From Hyphomicrobiales bacterium (GTDB lineage Bacteria; Pseudomonadota; Alphaproteobacteria; Rhizobiales; Rhizobiaceae): 64,000 bases of DNA. Below the pieces are notes generated by a model. The model had not been told where the DNA came from and made no database searches. It saw only the letters and a program-made list of their open reading frames with translations. Positions 52,036 through 60,677 of this stretch are shown here, piece by piece. The stretch's first letter is position 1. The number at the start of each line of letters is the position of its first letter. The translations under genes were made by a program, and so were the position numbers. The stretch covers positions 219,640-283,639 of the forward strand of contig UCIA01000007.1 of the NCBI GenBank assembly GCA_900472295.1, written 5' to 3'.

Positions 52036-52584
52036 ATGATCAAATTCATCGCCGCCGCGATCTGGATCTGCGCCGCTACGCTGGGCGCGGTGTTCTATTC
52101 GTTCCAGGCTGCGGGCGAGCGCGGCGTCGGCGAGACGCCGAAGCCGATGCTGGGTGGCCTCGACTACGTCAAGACCGACATCATCTCGGTGCCGCTGATC
52201 CGCAACTCCCGCATCGACGGCTATTTTCTGACCAAGCTCGTCTACACGGTCGAGCCGGCCGAGATTAAAAAGATGTCGATCCCGGCCGAAGCGCTGATGA
52301 CCGATCAGGTCTATTCCTATCTCTACTCCAACCCGCAGATCGATTTCACCAAGAAAGAAACCATCGATCTCGACGCCTTCCGCACGGCCATACGCGACAC
52401 CGTCAACACCCGTGTCGGCGCCAATCTGGTGCACGAAGTGCTGATCGACCAGGTCAATTTCCTGACCAAGGACGAGATCCGCAACAACGCCATGCGCCGC
52501 CGCAAGGACCCGGCCCCAGCGGAGGAAGCCGCGCCGGCTGAATCGGCCCAGGCCGAGCCGGCCAAGCCGGCCGCGGCACACTGA
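52036..52584 (+). CDS. Single-pass periplasmic protein, possibly FliL-like
   Basis: This 182-aa protein has one N-terminal span (about 3-24), a beta-alpha domain (about 45-150) and an Ala/Pro/Glu-rich tail. The end of the domain (FRTAIRDTVNTRVGANLVHE, VLIDQVNFLTKDEI) resembles the C-terminal helix and strand of FliL, which usually reads as a helix followed by a V-L-I-x-x-F strand. Its place after the flgJ- and flgN-like genes supports a flagellar or envelope role. The similarity is weak and could be coincidental. Confidence 0.55.
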   Translation: MIKFIAAAIWICAATLGAVFYSFQAAGERGVGETPKPMLGGLDYVKTDIISVPLIRNSRIDGYFLTKLVYTVEPAEIKKMSIPAEALMTDQVYSYLYSNPQIDFTKKETIDLDAFRTAIRDTVNTRVGANLVHEVLIDQVNFLTKDEIRNNAMRRRKDPAPAEEAAPAESAQAEPAKPAAAH

Positions 52585-52655
52585 CCCTCGCCGCGAGGCC
52601 GAGGTTCTCCTGCTCCATTTCACTCCACCGAAACGAGATGACGCATGGCGCCCGC

Positions 52656-52673
52656 GTTGACGTTTACGTCAAC
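52656..52673 (+). promoter_or_regulatory. MerR/LiuR-type operator-like dyad upstream of the SCP2 gene
   Basis: GTTGACGT (52656-52663) and ACGTCAAC (52666-52673) are exact complements around TT. The core TTGACGTTTACGT matches published sites of LiuR, a MerR-family regulator of branched-chain amino acid and fatty acid degradation in proteobacteria. It is 111 bases before the SCP2 gene start. Confidence 0.55.
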
Positions 52674-52783
52674 TCGAAGCTATATGCCCCCAGCGACCGT
52701 GATCGCGACACGCGCCAGACAGCGACTTTGGCCAAGGCCGGGCACTGACGCGCGACAAACGCAACGAGACGAGGAGAACAGTC

Positions 52784-53068
52784 ATGAGCGTTCAGGAGAT
52801 TGCCGAGAAGATGAAGTCGCGCGTCGCGAGCGCCGGGTTCGAACATTCGGTGAAGTTCGATACCGGCAGCGACGGCGTCATCGTCATCGACGGTGCGACC
52901 GTCTCGACCACCGACGCGCCGACCGACTGCACCGTCAAGCTGTCGCTCGACGATCTGGATTCGCTGATCGCCGGCGACCTCAACCCGACCATGGCGTTCA
53001 TGTCCGGCAAGATAAAGGTCGAAGGCGACATGTCGGTCGCCATGGCGCTTAGCCAGCTGATCGGTTAA
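52784..53068 (+). CDS. SCP2 sterol-binding domain protein
   Basis: This 94-aa protein is a stand-alone SCP2 domain: GVIVIDGATVSTTDAPTDCT, LSLDDLDSLIAGDLNPTMAF, MSGKIKVEGDMSVAMALSQL. Such proteins bind acyl chains or other hydrophobic ligands and often accompany beta-oxidation genes. GAGGAG lies 9 bases before the ATG. The LiuR-like site upstream fits a role in lipid degradation. Confidence 0.9.
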   Translation: MSVQEIAEKMKSRVASAGFEHSVKFDTGSDGVIVIDGATVSTTDAPTDCTVKLSLDDLDSLIAGDLNPTMAFMSGKIKVEGDMSVAMALSQLIG

Positions 53069-53137
53069 TCCCGTCGCAAAACAAAGCGCCGCCCGTCCTG
53101 AAATACTAAGGACCGGCAGCGTTTTGTTTTTGACCAA

Positions 53138-53707
53138 TCAAGCCGCGAAAGTCAGCGGCAGCGCCTTGAGCTTGCGCCCTGCGGCCTTCAGCGTGCCATG
53201 CGCGCCGTCGAGTGTGCCTTCGACCAGTTCCAGCGCCAGCAGGCGATGCCGCTCGTAGGGACCGGGCATTGCCAGCGATCCGGTCTTGTTGGCCGAAAAG
53301 CCGAAGCGGCCATAGTAAGGCGCATCGCCGACCAGCAGGATCGCGGCATGGCCGAGACGCGCGGCTTCCGCCAGCGCATGGCGCATCAGCGCCGAGCCGA
53401 TGCCGGCGTTCTTGAGCGACGGATCGACGGCAAGCGGACCGAGCAGGAGAGCTGCCGGACCGCCCTCGCCCAGCCGCACATCCCACAACCGCACCGTACC
53501 GGTAACAGCGCCTGCCGCATCGCGCATGACAAAGGCAAGGCCTTCGGAAGGCCGGCGGCCGCGCCGCAGCTTCTCCGACGATTTCTTGCGCCGCATCGGC
53601 CCCATGGCGCGGTCGAGCAACGCTTCACGCGCCGCGACATCGGCAGGGGTTTCGGCGACGATGGCAAGGACCGGCAACGGGTCCACGATTTCAACTGGCA
53701 TTTTCAT
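53138..53707 (-). CDS. GNAT-family N-acetyltransferase
   Basis: This 189-aa protein has the acetyl-CoA binding loop LGPLAVDPSLKNAGIGSALM near residues 88-107 and GHAAILLVGDAPYYGRFGF, typical of the YhbS-like group of GNAT enzymes. The target amine or protein is unknown. An alternative start lies two codons downstream (MPVEIV). It converges with the SCP2 gene. Confidence 0.85.
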   Translation of the reverse strand: MKMPVEIVDPLPVLAIVAETPADVAAREALLDRAMGPMRRKKSSEKLRRGRRPSEGLAFVMRDAAGAVTGTVRLWDVRLGEGGPAALLLGPLAVDPSLKNAGIGSALMRHALAEAARLGHAAILLVGDAPYYGRFGFSANKTGSLAMPGPYERHRLLALELVEGTLDGAHGTLKAAGRKLKALPLTFAA

Positions 53708-53801
53708 TTCCGCGATCCTTCACGAGCGGAGCTTGTTCCACAGGCGAACCCAAGTGGGCGACACGCCCACCTGGGATGATCTGACCGGTTCTTTCGAACC
53801 G

Positions 53802-54935
53802 TCAGATCACGTAGGATCGGAGAGGCTCGAAGCCGTTGAAAGCGACCGCCGAGTAGGTGGTCGTGTAGGCGCCGGTGCCTTCGATCAGCACATCGTCGCC
53901 GATGGTCAGCGACAGAGGCAGCGGATACGGCGTCTTCTCGTACATCACGTCGGCCGAATCGCAGGTCGGGCCGGCGAGCACGCAAGGTGCTGTCTCCGAG
54001 CCGTCATGACGGGTGACGATCGGATAGCGGATTGCCTCGTCCATCGTCTCGGCCAGACCGCCGAACTTGCCGATGTCGAGAAACACCCAGCGCACATTGT
54101 CGTTCTCGGCCTTCTTCGAGATCAGCACGACTTCCGACTTGATGACGCCGGCATTGCCGACCATGCCGCGGCCCGGCTCGATGATGGTCTCCGGGATGGC
54201 ATTGCCGAAATGCTTGCGCAGCGCCGAGAAGATCGCCTGGCCGTAGGCCTGGGCCGCCGGCACGTCCCTGAGGTAGCGCGTCGGGAAACCGCCGCCCATA
54301 TTGACCATCTTCAAGACGATGCCTTCGTCGGCGAGCGTGGCGAACACCTTCTTGGCGTCGGCCAGCGCACGGTCCCATGCCGTGAGATCCGTCTGCTGCG
54401 AGCCGACATGGAACGACACGCCATAGGCGTCGAGGCCGAGCGTCCTGGCATGGCGCAGCACGTCGACGGCCATAGCCGGCACGCAGCCGAACTTGCGCGA
54501 CAGCGGCCATTCAGCACCCTCGCCATCGGTCAGCACGCGGCAGAACACGCGCGCGCCGGGAGCGACGCGGGCGATCTTGTCGACCTCTTCGACGCAATCG
54601 ACGGCGAACAGCCGGATGCCGAGCTGGTAGGCGCGTGCAATGTCACGCTCCTTCTTGATGGTGTTGCCGAAGGAGATGCGGTCCGCCGGCGCACCGGCGT
54701 CCATCGCCATCTCGACTTCGGCAACGGAAGCGGTGTCGAAGGACGAGCCCATCGCAGCAAGCAGGCGCAGGATTTCCGGCGCCGGGTTTGCTTTCACCGC
54801 ATAGTAGATCTTGGAATCGGGCAGCGCCTTCTCGAAGGCGCGGAAATTGTCGCGCACGACATCGAGGTCGACGACGAGGCAGGGGCCGGACGGACGTCGG
54901 GTGGCGAGGAAGTCGAGGATGCGCTGTGTAGCCAT
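53802..54935 (-). CDS. Ornithine decarboxylase, alanine-racemase fold
   Basis: This 377-aa PLP enzyme converts ornithine, and in related rhizobial enzymes sometimes lysine, to putrescine or cadaverine. The PLP lysine is K48 (YYAVKANP). SFHVGSQQ and GGGFPTRY are in the cofactor region, EPGRGMVGN is a phosphate-binding segment, and the active-site cysteine lies in GPTCDSADVM. GGAG lies before the ATG. A leader of about 370 bases with probable structured RNA precedes the gene. Confidence 0.92.
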   Translation of the reverse strand: MATQRILDFLATRRPSGPCLVVDLDVVRDNFRAFEKALPDSKIYYAVKANPAPEILRLLAAMGSSFDTASVAEVEMAMDAGAPADRISFGNTIKKERDIARAYQLGIRLFAVDCVEEVDKIARVAPGARVFCRVLTDGEGAEWPLSRKFGCVPAMAVDVLRHARTLGLDAYGVSFHVGSQQTDLTAWDRALADAKKVFATLADEGIVLKMVNMGGGFPTRYLRDVPAAQAYGQAIFSALRKHFGNAIPETIIEPGRGMVGNAGVIKSEVVLISKKAENDNVRWVFLDIGKFGGLAETMDEAIRYPIVTRHDGSETAPCVLAGPTCDSADVMYEKTPYPLPLSLTIGDDVLIEGTGAYTTTYSAVAFNGFEPLRSYVI

Positions 54936-54939
54936 CGGA

Positions 54940-55305
54940 ATTCTCCAACACGCCTTTCGGCGCGCACAAGGTTGCGAACGCGGGCTGTCGGCCTCGCGAG
55001 CACGCGGTCAAACAAAGGCGGGACGGAAATCCATGGAACCAGCCGGTGGAGACCCCGGAACCATGAAGCGCCGTCTCGCGGCGATGAACCTTGGCCTTGC
55101 CCGGCCTCGGTTCGCTTTGTCTGCCTTGGCTTGGATTGGGAGAACCCGTTCCGCACTGCCGGCAATGAAGGTGTGCCTCTTTAGTAACCCCGGTCTTTGG
55201 ACAACCGGAAGAGAACCAGAAAGGCCCGCACCGTCGTTGCTTCAAGGTGTCCTCGGGCTGGCGGTTGGCCGCTAGACCGACTGGAGGGGTTGGCTCCAGT
55301 TACCT
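54940..55305 (-). ncRNA. Structured leader of the ornithine decarboxylase gene, probable speF RNA motif
   Basis: The leader is long, without a supported protein, and contains several hairpins: ACTGGAG/CTCCAGT (plus-strand 55280-55286 with 55294-55300), GCGG/CCGC (55261-55272) and CCGGT/ACCGG (55190-55194 with 55204-55208). The speF RNA is a known alphaproteobacterial motif in this position upstream of ornithine decarboxylase genes. Its ends here are approximate. The remaining bases to the amidase gene (55306-55477) hold the divergent promoters and no other gene that I see. Confidence 0.6.
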
Positions 55306-55477
55306 TACCGATTGCCCTCACCATATTCGAGGATCGGCGGACACCCACAGGCACGTGCGACTTTGGGCAAGCGCGATATAGGGTCGAAAGATTTCACAAT
55401 CAATAAAAATCGTATCCCAGGTTGTAAAATTCCCGGCATCGAACAATGCTGCGCCGAACGTATCCGGATATTGAACG

Positions 55478-56677
55478 ATGCCTGGCACGCACGGCCCGCT
55501 CAACGCCTTCCTCGACCTGCGACGAATGCCGGTGGCCAACGCAGAACTGGGGCCGCTCGCCGGGCTCAAACTGGCCGTCAAGGACATTTACGACGTTGCC
55601 GGCTACCGCACCGGTTGCGGCAATCTGGTGAAGTTTAACGAGGCGCATGCCGCGTCCAGCACGGCACCGGCCGTGCAGATGATTCTCGACGCCGGCGCGC
55701 GCTTCATCGGCAAGACCCAGACAGACGAGTTCGCCTTCTCGCTGATGGGCCAGAACGCGCATTTTCCCTTTCCAGTGAACCCGGCCGCCCCCGACCGCGT
55801 CACCGGCGGCTCCTCCTCCGGCTCAGCCGCGGCAGTGGCGGGCAAGCTCGCCGACATCGCCACCGGTTCCGACACCGGCGGCTCGATCCGCGCGCCGGCG
55901 AGCTTTTGCGGGCTGATCGGGCTGCGCACCACGCATGGCCGCATTTCACTCGACGGCACGATGAAGCTGGCGCCGAGCTTCGACACGTTCGGCTGGTTCG
56001 CCGACGACATCGAGACCTATGAGACGATCGGCAAACTGTTGCTCGGCCGCGACCCGCATCAGCATCCGCTCAACCGCCCGCTTTCGATCCGCTGGCTGGA
56101 CGCCTTCGTGGCCGGCCCCGCCGAGGCAGCCGAATACGCCAGTATGAGAGCGCTGGTGACCGGTGTCTTTGGCGAGCCGGCGCCTGTGGAATACAGCTTC
56201 GCTTCCTTCCCCGATGAGCTCTACTGGTGCTTTCGCCGCCTGCAGGCAGCCGAGGCCTGGAACCAGCATGGCGCCTGGATCATGTCAGGCGAGCGCGATC
56301 TCGGACCAGGCGTCGAGGAGCGCTTCGGCTTCGGCCGCACGATCGACGAAAAAACGGCGCGGGCCGAGGCGGCGCGCCGCCTGGCCTTCCGCTCCGAGCT
56401 CGCCGCTTTGCTCGGTCAGGACGGGTTTTTGGTCCTGCCAACCGTTCCTGGCCCCGCCCCTCTCGTCAACAGCCCGCCTGAACAGCTCCAGGCCTACCGC
56501 GAAAGGGCCTTGCATCTTTTGTGTCTTTCGGGTCTCTCAGGCTTCCCGCAAATCACCTTGCCGCTGGGCTCGGTTGACGGTGCCCCTTTCGGCCTCTCGC
56601 TGCTCGGCCCTCCCGGCAGCGACATTGCCCTGATACGGCTCGGCCGACGGCTTCTCGATACGGCACGAAAGGCCTGA
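55478..56677 (+). CDS. Amidase-signature family enzyme
   Basis: This 399-aa protein has the Ser-cisSer-Lys triad regions: lysine 35 (LAVKDIYDVAG), the cis-serine in GGSSSGS at 110-116 and the nucleophile serine 136 (SDTGGSIRAPASF). It lacks the C-terminal domain of allophanate hydrolases. The substrate, an amide or a carbamate-type compound, is not clear. The LysR regulator follows 3 bases later on the same strand, so it probably belongs to the same unit. Confidence 0.9.
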   Translation: MPGTHGPLNAFLDLRRMPVANAELGPLAGLKLAVKDIYDVAGYRTGCGNLVKFNEAHAASSTAPAVQMILDAGARFIGKTQTDEFAFSLMGQNAHFPFPVNPAAPDRVTGGSSSGSAAAVAGKLADIATGSDTGGSIRAPASFCGLIGLRTTHGRISLDGTMKLAPSFDTFGWFADDIETYETIGKLLLGRDPHQHPLNRPLSIRWLDAFVAGPAEAAEYASMRALVTGVFGEPAPVEYSFASFPDELYWCFRRLQAAEAWNQHGAWIMSGERDLGPGVEERFGFGRTIDEKTARAEAARRLAFRSELAALLGQDGFLVLPTVPGPAPLVNSPPEQLQAYRERALHLLCLSGLSGFPQITLPLGSVDGAPFGLSLLGPPGSDIALIRLGRRLLDTARKA

Positions 56678-56680
56678 TCC

Positions 56681-57580
56681 ATGGATACACTGACCCGCAT
56701 GCGCGCCTTTATCGACGTCGTCGAGGCCGAAGGCTTTTCGGCCGCCGCGCGCAAGATCGGTCGCTCCAAGGCGCTGCTGTCGAAATATGTGCGCGAACTG
56801 GAGGATGAGCTCGGCGCGCTCCTGCTCAACCGCACCACGCGGCAGTTCTCGATGACAGAGGCCGGCCATACCTATTACAGCCGCGCGTCGGAAATCGTGC
56901 GCGAGGTCGACAGCTTGGCGGATGCCGTGCGCGAATCCTCCGGCGACGTGCGCGGCCGGATCAAGCTGTCGGCGGCGCGCACCTTCGCCGATGCGCCGAT
57001 CGGCCAGTCGCTGATCGACTTCGCCAAGCAGCATCCCGACATCGTGCTCGACATCCATCTCGACGACCGTTTTGTCGACCTGGTCGAAGAGGGCTTCGAT
57101 CTCGCCGTGCGCATCTCGCGGCTGGAGAACTCCTCGCTGATCGCCCGGCGGCTGGGGCCGTTTTCGATCAAGCTCTGCGCCTCACCCGAGCTGATCGCCA
57201 GGCACGGCAAGCCGACGCGCCCGCAGGACCTTGCCAACATGCCCTGCATCGTCGACACCAATGGCCGCTCGCTCGCCAACTGGCGCTTCAAGGGCGAGGG
57301 CGAGGAGACCATCAGCGTCAATGTGTCGGGGCCGATCGAGGTCAACAGTCCGATGGCCGCGCGTGCCGCCGCCGTGTCGGGCCTGGGCTACACCATCCTG
57401 CCCGATTTTATCGCCGCCCCTGACCTCGCCTCCGGTCGGCTGGTGACGGTGCTCGACGACCGCATCCTGTCGGGCAGCGGCATTTTCGCCGTCTACCCGC
57501 ACCGCCGCTATTTGCCGGCCAAGGTCCGTGTTTTCGTCGATTTCCTGGTGCAGTGGTTCAAGAACCGCGAGGGCGTCTGA
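56681..57580 (+). CDS. LysR-family transcriptional regulator
   Basis: This 299-aa protein has an N-terminal winged helix (DVVEAEGFSAAARKIGRSKA, LLSKYVRELEDELGALLLNR) and a C-terminal periplasmic-binding-like effector domain. Most members are divergent from their target; this one is downstream of the amidase gene in the same direction and may autoregulate. A clear terminator follows. Confidence 0.93.
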   Translation: MDTLTRMRAFIDVVEAEGFSAAARKIGRSKALLSKYVRELEDELGALLLNRTTRQFSMTEAGHTYYSRASEIVREVDSLADAVRESSGDVRGRIKLSAARTFADAPIGQSLIDFAKQHPDIVLDIHLDDRFVDLVEEGFDLAVRISRLENSSLIARRLGPFSIKLCASPELIARHGKPTRPQDLANMPCIVDTNGRSLANWRFKGEGEETISVNVSGPIEVNSPMAARAAAVSGLGYTILPDFIAAPDLASGRLVTVLDDRILSGSGIFAVYPHRRYLPAKVRVFVDFLVQWFKNREGV

Positions 57581-57594
57581 CCCGCTTCAACCAT

Positions 57595-57620
57595 CAAAGC
57601 GCGTTGCGCTTTGAGTTTTT
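57595..57620 (+). terminator. Rho-independent terminator of the amidase-LysR unit
   Basis: CAAAGCGC (57595-57602) pairs with GCGCTTTG (57606-57613) around GTT, followed by AGTTTTT. It lies 14 bases after the LysR stop. Confidence 0.85.
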
Positions 57621-57626
57621 GTTGGT

Positions 57627-57671
57627 GCGTGTCGTTGTCCCAAAACCGCTTCGCACTTTTGGGCGACACGC
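57627..57671. repeat. 45-bp intergenic palindromic repeat, family B copy 2
   Basis: The outer arms GCGTGTCG (57627-57634) and CGACACGC (57664-57671) and the inner CCCAAAA/TTTTGGG dyad match the plan of copy 1 at 10261-10305, with the same length and the same central CCGCT-GCAC core. Confidence 0.75.
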
Positions 57672-57729
57672 AGCAGCGGTCCCAATTTCGCCCGCTTTCT
57701 GGTAACCTCTCGAAATCTCTCCGAGGCCG

Positions 57730-58416
57730 ATGGAACAGCGACCGAGAATGCACCTGAAACGCCACGCAATCATGCTGGCTTCGGCCTTGGCGGCGCCTTT
57801 TGCCGCCGTCGGAGCAGCAGAGGCGCATCCTCACGTCTTCGCCGAGGCCCGCCTCGACGTGATCCTGTCGCCGGATCACCAAAGTGTGAAAGCGCTGCGC
57901 CATCTCTGGCGCTTCGACGATTTGTTTTCGAGTACGGTGATGATGGAGTTCGACAAGAACTCCGACCTGAAGCTTGACGACAAGGAGCTGAAGGATGTCG
58001 CCGACACCGTCCATGCCTCGCTGGCCGAGTTCAATTATTTCCAGCTCGTCACCGTCAACGGCAAGGACGTGCCGATGACGCCGCCGCCGCATCTGATGGC
58101 CAATTTCGAGAACGACCAGCTGATCATCCTGTTCGAATCCGAACCGAAGGAGCCGATCAAGCTCGCCGGCAAGATCGATTTCGGCGTCTACGATCCGACC
58201 TTCTATACGGCGATCGATTTTACCGAGGACTCCAACATCACCGTCGAAGGCCTGCCTGCGAACTGCACCAGCAAGGTTATCCGGCCCGACCCGGACGAGG
58301 CGATCAAGGAAAACCAGAAGACCCTGACGGAAGCGTTTTTCAACGACCCGACAGGTACCGACATGAGCAAGATCTTCGCCACCAAGCTTGAATTGAACTG
58401 CCCGCCAGAAGGATAG
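57730..58416 (+). CDS. DUF1007 periplasmic protein
   Basis: This 228-aa exported protein has a signal peptide (about 13-32, GAAEAHPHVF) and the family opening HPHVFAEARLDVILS. DUF1007 proteins are encoded next to NicO metal exporters, as here, and are thought to be periplasmic partners. An acidic patch at about 75-90 (FDKNSDLKLDDKELKD) resembles an EF-hand-like metal loop. The family function is unproven. Confidence 0.86.
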   Translation: MEQRPRMHLKRHAIMLASALAAPFAAVGAAEAHPHVFAEARLDVILSPDHQSVKALRHLWRFDDLFSSTVMMEFDKNSDLKLDDKELKDVADTVHASLAEFNYFQLVTVNGKDVPMTPPPHLMANFENDQLIILFESEPKEPIKLAGKIDFGVYDPTFYTAIDFTEDSNITVEGLPANCTSKVIRPDPDEAIKENQKTLTEAFFNDPTGTDMSKIFATKLELNCPPEG

Positions 58417-58424
58417 ATCCGGTG

Positions 58425-59615
58425 ATGAAACCGTCCCTGCGTATGGCATTCGGCCTCCTGGCCGCTGCCCTGGTGATGACGCACTTTCTAGGCGCGGCCC
58501 ACGCCCAGAGCTCGCTCGGCATCGGCGTCAATGACGGCATGGCGCCGACCACCGGACCGTTCGCCCACATCCTGATGTGGATCAATCTGCGCCAGCAGGA
58601 ATTTTATCGCGCGCTGGCCACCGCGATGAAAGCGATGCGCGAGGACGGCAGCAAGATGTGGCTGCTGATCGGCCTGTCCTTCGCCTATGGCATTTTCCAC
58701 GCCGCCGGCCCCGGCCACGGCAAGGCGGTGATCTCCTCCTACATGGTCGCCAATGAAGTCGCGCTCAGGCGCGGCATCCTGTTGTCCTTCGTCTCGGCGC
58801 TGCTGCAGGGCCTGACTGCGATCCTGGTCATGCTGCTTGCCTATTTCGTCCTGCGCGGCACCGCCATCTCGATGACCGACGCGGCCTGGTTCATGGAGAT
58901 CATGAGCTATGTCTTCGTAACCCTGTTCGGCGCCTGGCTGTTGTGGCGCAAGCTCGGGCCGACGGTCCTGCGCTGGTTTGGCAAGGCGCCCGCCTACAGC
59001 CTGTCGGCGGCCCACGCCGGACATTCCCACGGGAGCCATGCCGGTCACTCTCACGCCGCCCACTCGCATGCCGCTCACAGCCATGCAGGGCATGCGCATG
59101 CCCTGCATGACGATCACGACCATACGCATGATCATCGCGATCACGCTGCACACGACCACGACACACACGATCATTCTCATCACGGCCACGCTCATCACGA
59201 CCATGCTCATCATGATCACGCGGCGGGCGAGGTCTGCGACACGTGCGGCCATTCGCATGCGCCCGATCCGGCGCTGCTGTCGGGCGATCGCTTCGACTGG
59301 CGCACGGCATGGTCGGCGGTCGCCGCCGTCGGCATCCGCCCCTGCTCCGGCGCGCTGATTGTGCTCAGCTTCGCGCTGCTCAACGGCCTGTGGCTCGGCG
59401 GCCTGCTGTCGGTGCTGGCAATGTCGCTCGGCACCGCCATCACCGTCTCGGCGCTGGCGACCATCGCGGTCACCGCCAAGAACTGGGCGGTCTATTTCGC
59501 CGGCGACGGCCGCATGGGCAACCGCATCCACACATTCGTCGAGATCGGCGGCGCCGCCTTCGTCTTCCTGTTTGGATTGTTGCTGCTGTCGGCGAGCCTG
59601 ACCGGCAGCGTCTGA
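58425..59615 (+). CDS. NicO-family nickel/cobalt exporter with His-rich loop
   Basis: This 396-aa membrane protein has the NicO motif HAAGPGHGKAV near residues 92-102 and a cytoplasmic loop of about 85 residues (196-280) that is nearly half His and Asp (HDDHDHTHDH and similar), ending in a CxxC pair (VCDTCGHSHA). The C-terminal half repeats the metal-transport spans (GIRPCSGALIVL). RcnA-type exporters use such loops for metal binding. A GTG three bases upstream is an alternative start; AAGGA at 58409-58413 would fit either. Confidence 0.88.
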   Translation: MKPSLRMAFGLLAAALVMTHFLGAAHAQSSLGIGVNDGMAPTTGPFAHILMWINLRQQEFYRALATAMKAMREDGSKMWLLIGLSFAYGIFHAAGPGHGKAVISSYMVANEVALRRGILLSFVSALLQGLTAILVMLLAYFVLRGTAISMTDAAWFMEIMSYVFVTLFGAWLLWRKLGPTVLRWFGKAPAYSLSAAHAGHSHGSHAGHSHAAHSHAAHSHAGHAHALHDDHDHTHDHRDHAAHDHDTHDHSHHGHAHHDHAHHDHAAGEVCDTCGHSHAPDPALLSGDRFDWRTAWSAVAAVGIRPCSGALIVLSFALLNGLWLGGLLSVLAMSLGTAITVSALATIAVTAKNWAVYFAGDGRMGNRIHTFVEIGGAAFVFLFGLLLLSASLTGSV

Positions 59616-59617
59616 AG

Positions 59618-59661
59618 CAATTCCAGGAAAAGTGTGTAGCGGTTTTCCGTCCGGAATTGCG
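59618..59661. repeat. Intergenic palindromic repeat, family A copy 3
   Basis: The 44-base element is bounded by GCAATTCC and GGAATTGC (59654-59661) and has the core GTGTGTAGCGGTTTTCCGTC. It starts 2 bases after the NicO stop, the same placement as copy 1 after fliQ. Confidence 0.8.
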
Positions 59662-59681
59662 TCAAAGGAAAAGGTTTCGGG

Positions 59682-60665
59682 TCAGGCCTGACCCGCGACC
59701 TTCCCGTCCAGCTCATCCTCGACATGCACGCGGATGATTTCATCAAAGCTGTTCTCGGCGACGAAGCCGAGGTCTCTTGAGCGCTTAGCCTCAAACCTGG
59801 TCGGCCAGCCCTTGACGATTGCCCAGATCGTCTCGTCGGGCTGTTCGCGGATCAGCTTCACCACCTCGGCGCCGGCAATGCGCTCCAGCGCCTCGATCTG
59901 CTCGCCGACAGTGACGGCGACGCCGGGCATGGTCAGGTTGCGGCGCGGCCCGACGGCGGCGCCGTCGAGCCCGGCAGCATGGATCAGGAAGCCCACCGCC
60001 GAGCGCGGGCTGGCATGGGTGTGCAGCACCGATCGCGGCACCGGCAGGATCGCCTCGTGCCCGGCGAGCGGCTCGCGGATGATGCCGGAGAAAAAGCCCG
60101 AAGCCGCCTTGTTAGGCTTGCCGGGCCGCACGCAGATCGTCGGCAGCCGGATGCCGATGCCGTCGAAGAAGCCGCGCCTGGAGTAGTCGGCCAGCAGCGC
60201 TTCACTCATCTGCTTCTGGGTGCCGTAGGAAGTCAGCGGCGTCGGATGGAAGTCGTCCGGAATGACATCCGGGAACGGCGCGCCGAACACCGCGATCGAC
60301 GAGGTGAAGACGAGCCGTGGTGCGAAGCCGGCCAGCCGCACGGCGTCGAACAGCGCCCGTGTACCATCGAGATTGACGCGGTAGCCGAGATCGAAATTGG
60401 CCTCCGCCTCGCCCGACACGATGCCGGCGAGATGGAAGATGACATCGGGGCGTGACGCCACCAGGCTTTCCGCAGCACCTGGGTCGGCAAGGTCGCCAGT
60501 GTGAGCGGTGACGCTGACGCCCGCCATCGCCGGCGCCTGCGGCGGCACGATGTCGTGCAGGTCGAGCGCCGTGATCTTGCGGCCGTTGAGCGTGCCGTCC
60601 TTGGCCAGCCGCGTGATGAGTTTGCGACCGACCATGCCGGCGGCGCCAATAATCAGGATGCGCAT
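59682..60665 (-). CDS. denD: NAD-dependent epimerase/dehydrogenase, D-erythronate dehydrogenase-like
   Basis: This 327-aa short-chain dehydrogenase has the NAD motif IIGAAGMVGRKL at about 5-16, the SYGTQKQMSEALLADYSRRG active-site segment (Tyr and Lys) and SVLHTHASPRSAVGFLIHAA, as in DenD enzymes that oxidise D-erythronate C2. Erythronate catabolism genes are not adjacent, so the physiological substrate is an inference. It is separated from the NicO gene by a palindromic repeat. Confidence 0.8.
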   Translation of the reverse strand: MRILIIGAAGMVGRKLITRLAKDGTLNGRKITALDLHDIVPPQAPAMAGVSVTAHTGDLADPGAAESLVASRPDVIFHLAGIVSGEAEANFDLGYRVNLDGTRALFDAVRLAGFAPRLVFTSSIAVFGAPFPDVIPDDFHPTPLTSYGTQKQMSEALLADYSRRGFFDGIGIRLPTICVRPGKPNKAASGFFSGIIREPLAGHEAILPVPRSVLHTHASPRSAVGFLIHAAGLDGAAVGPRRNLTMPGVAVTVGEQIEALERIAGAEVVKLIREQPDETIWAIVKGWPTRFEAKRSRDLGFVAENSFDEIIRVHVEDELDGKVAGQA

Positions 60666-60677
60666 GTCAAAAGCCTC

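Noticed and set aside
54643..55245. Possible leader protein of about 200 aa upstream of ornithine decarboxylase
   Set aside because: It runs through the structured leader into the decarboxylase gene in another frame; an RNA element explains the region better. A short leader peptide cannot be excluded.
59021..59230. CAT/GCATG-rich periodic DNA as a possible CRISPR-like or tandem repeat
   Set aside because: It is the coding sequence of the His/Asp-rich loop of the NicO exporter; there are no spacers or regular unit length.
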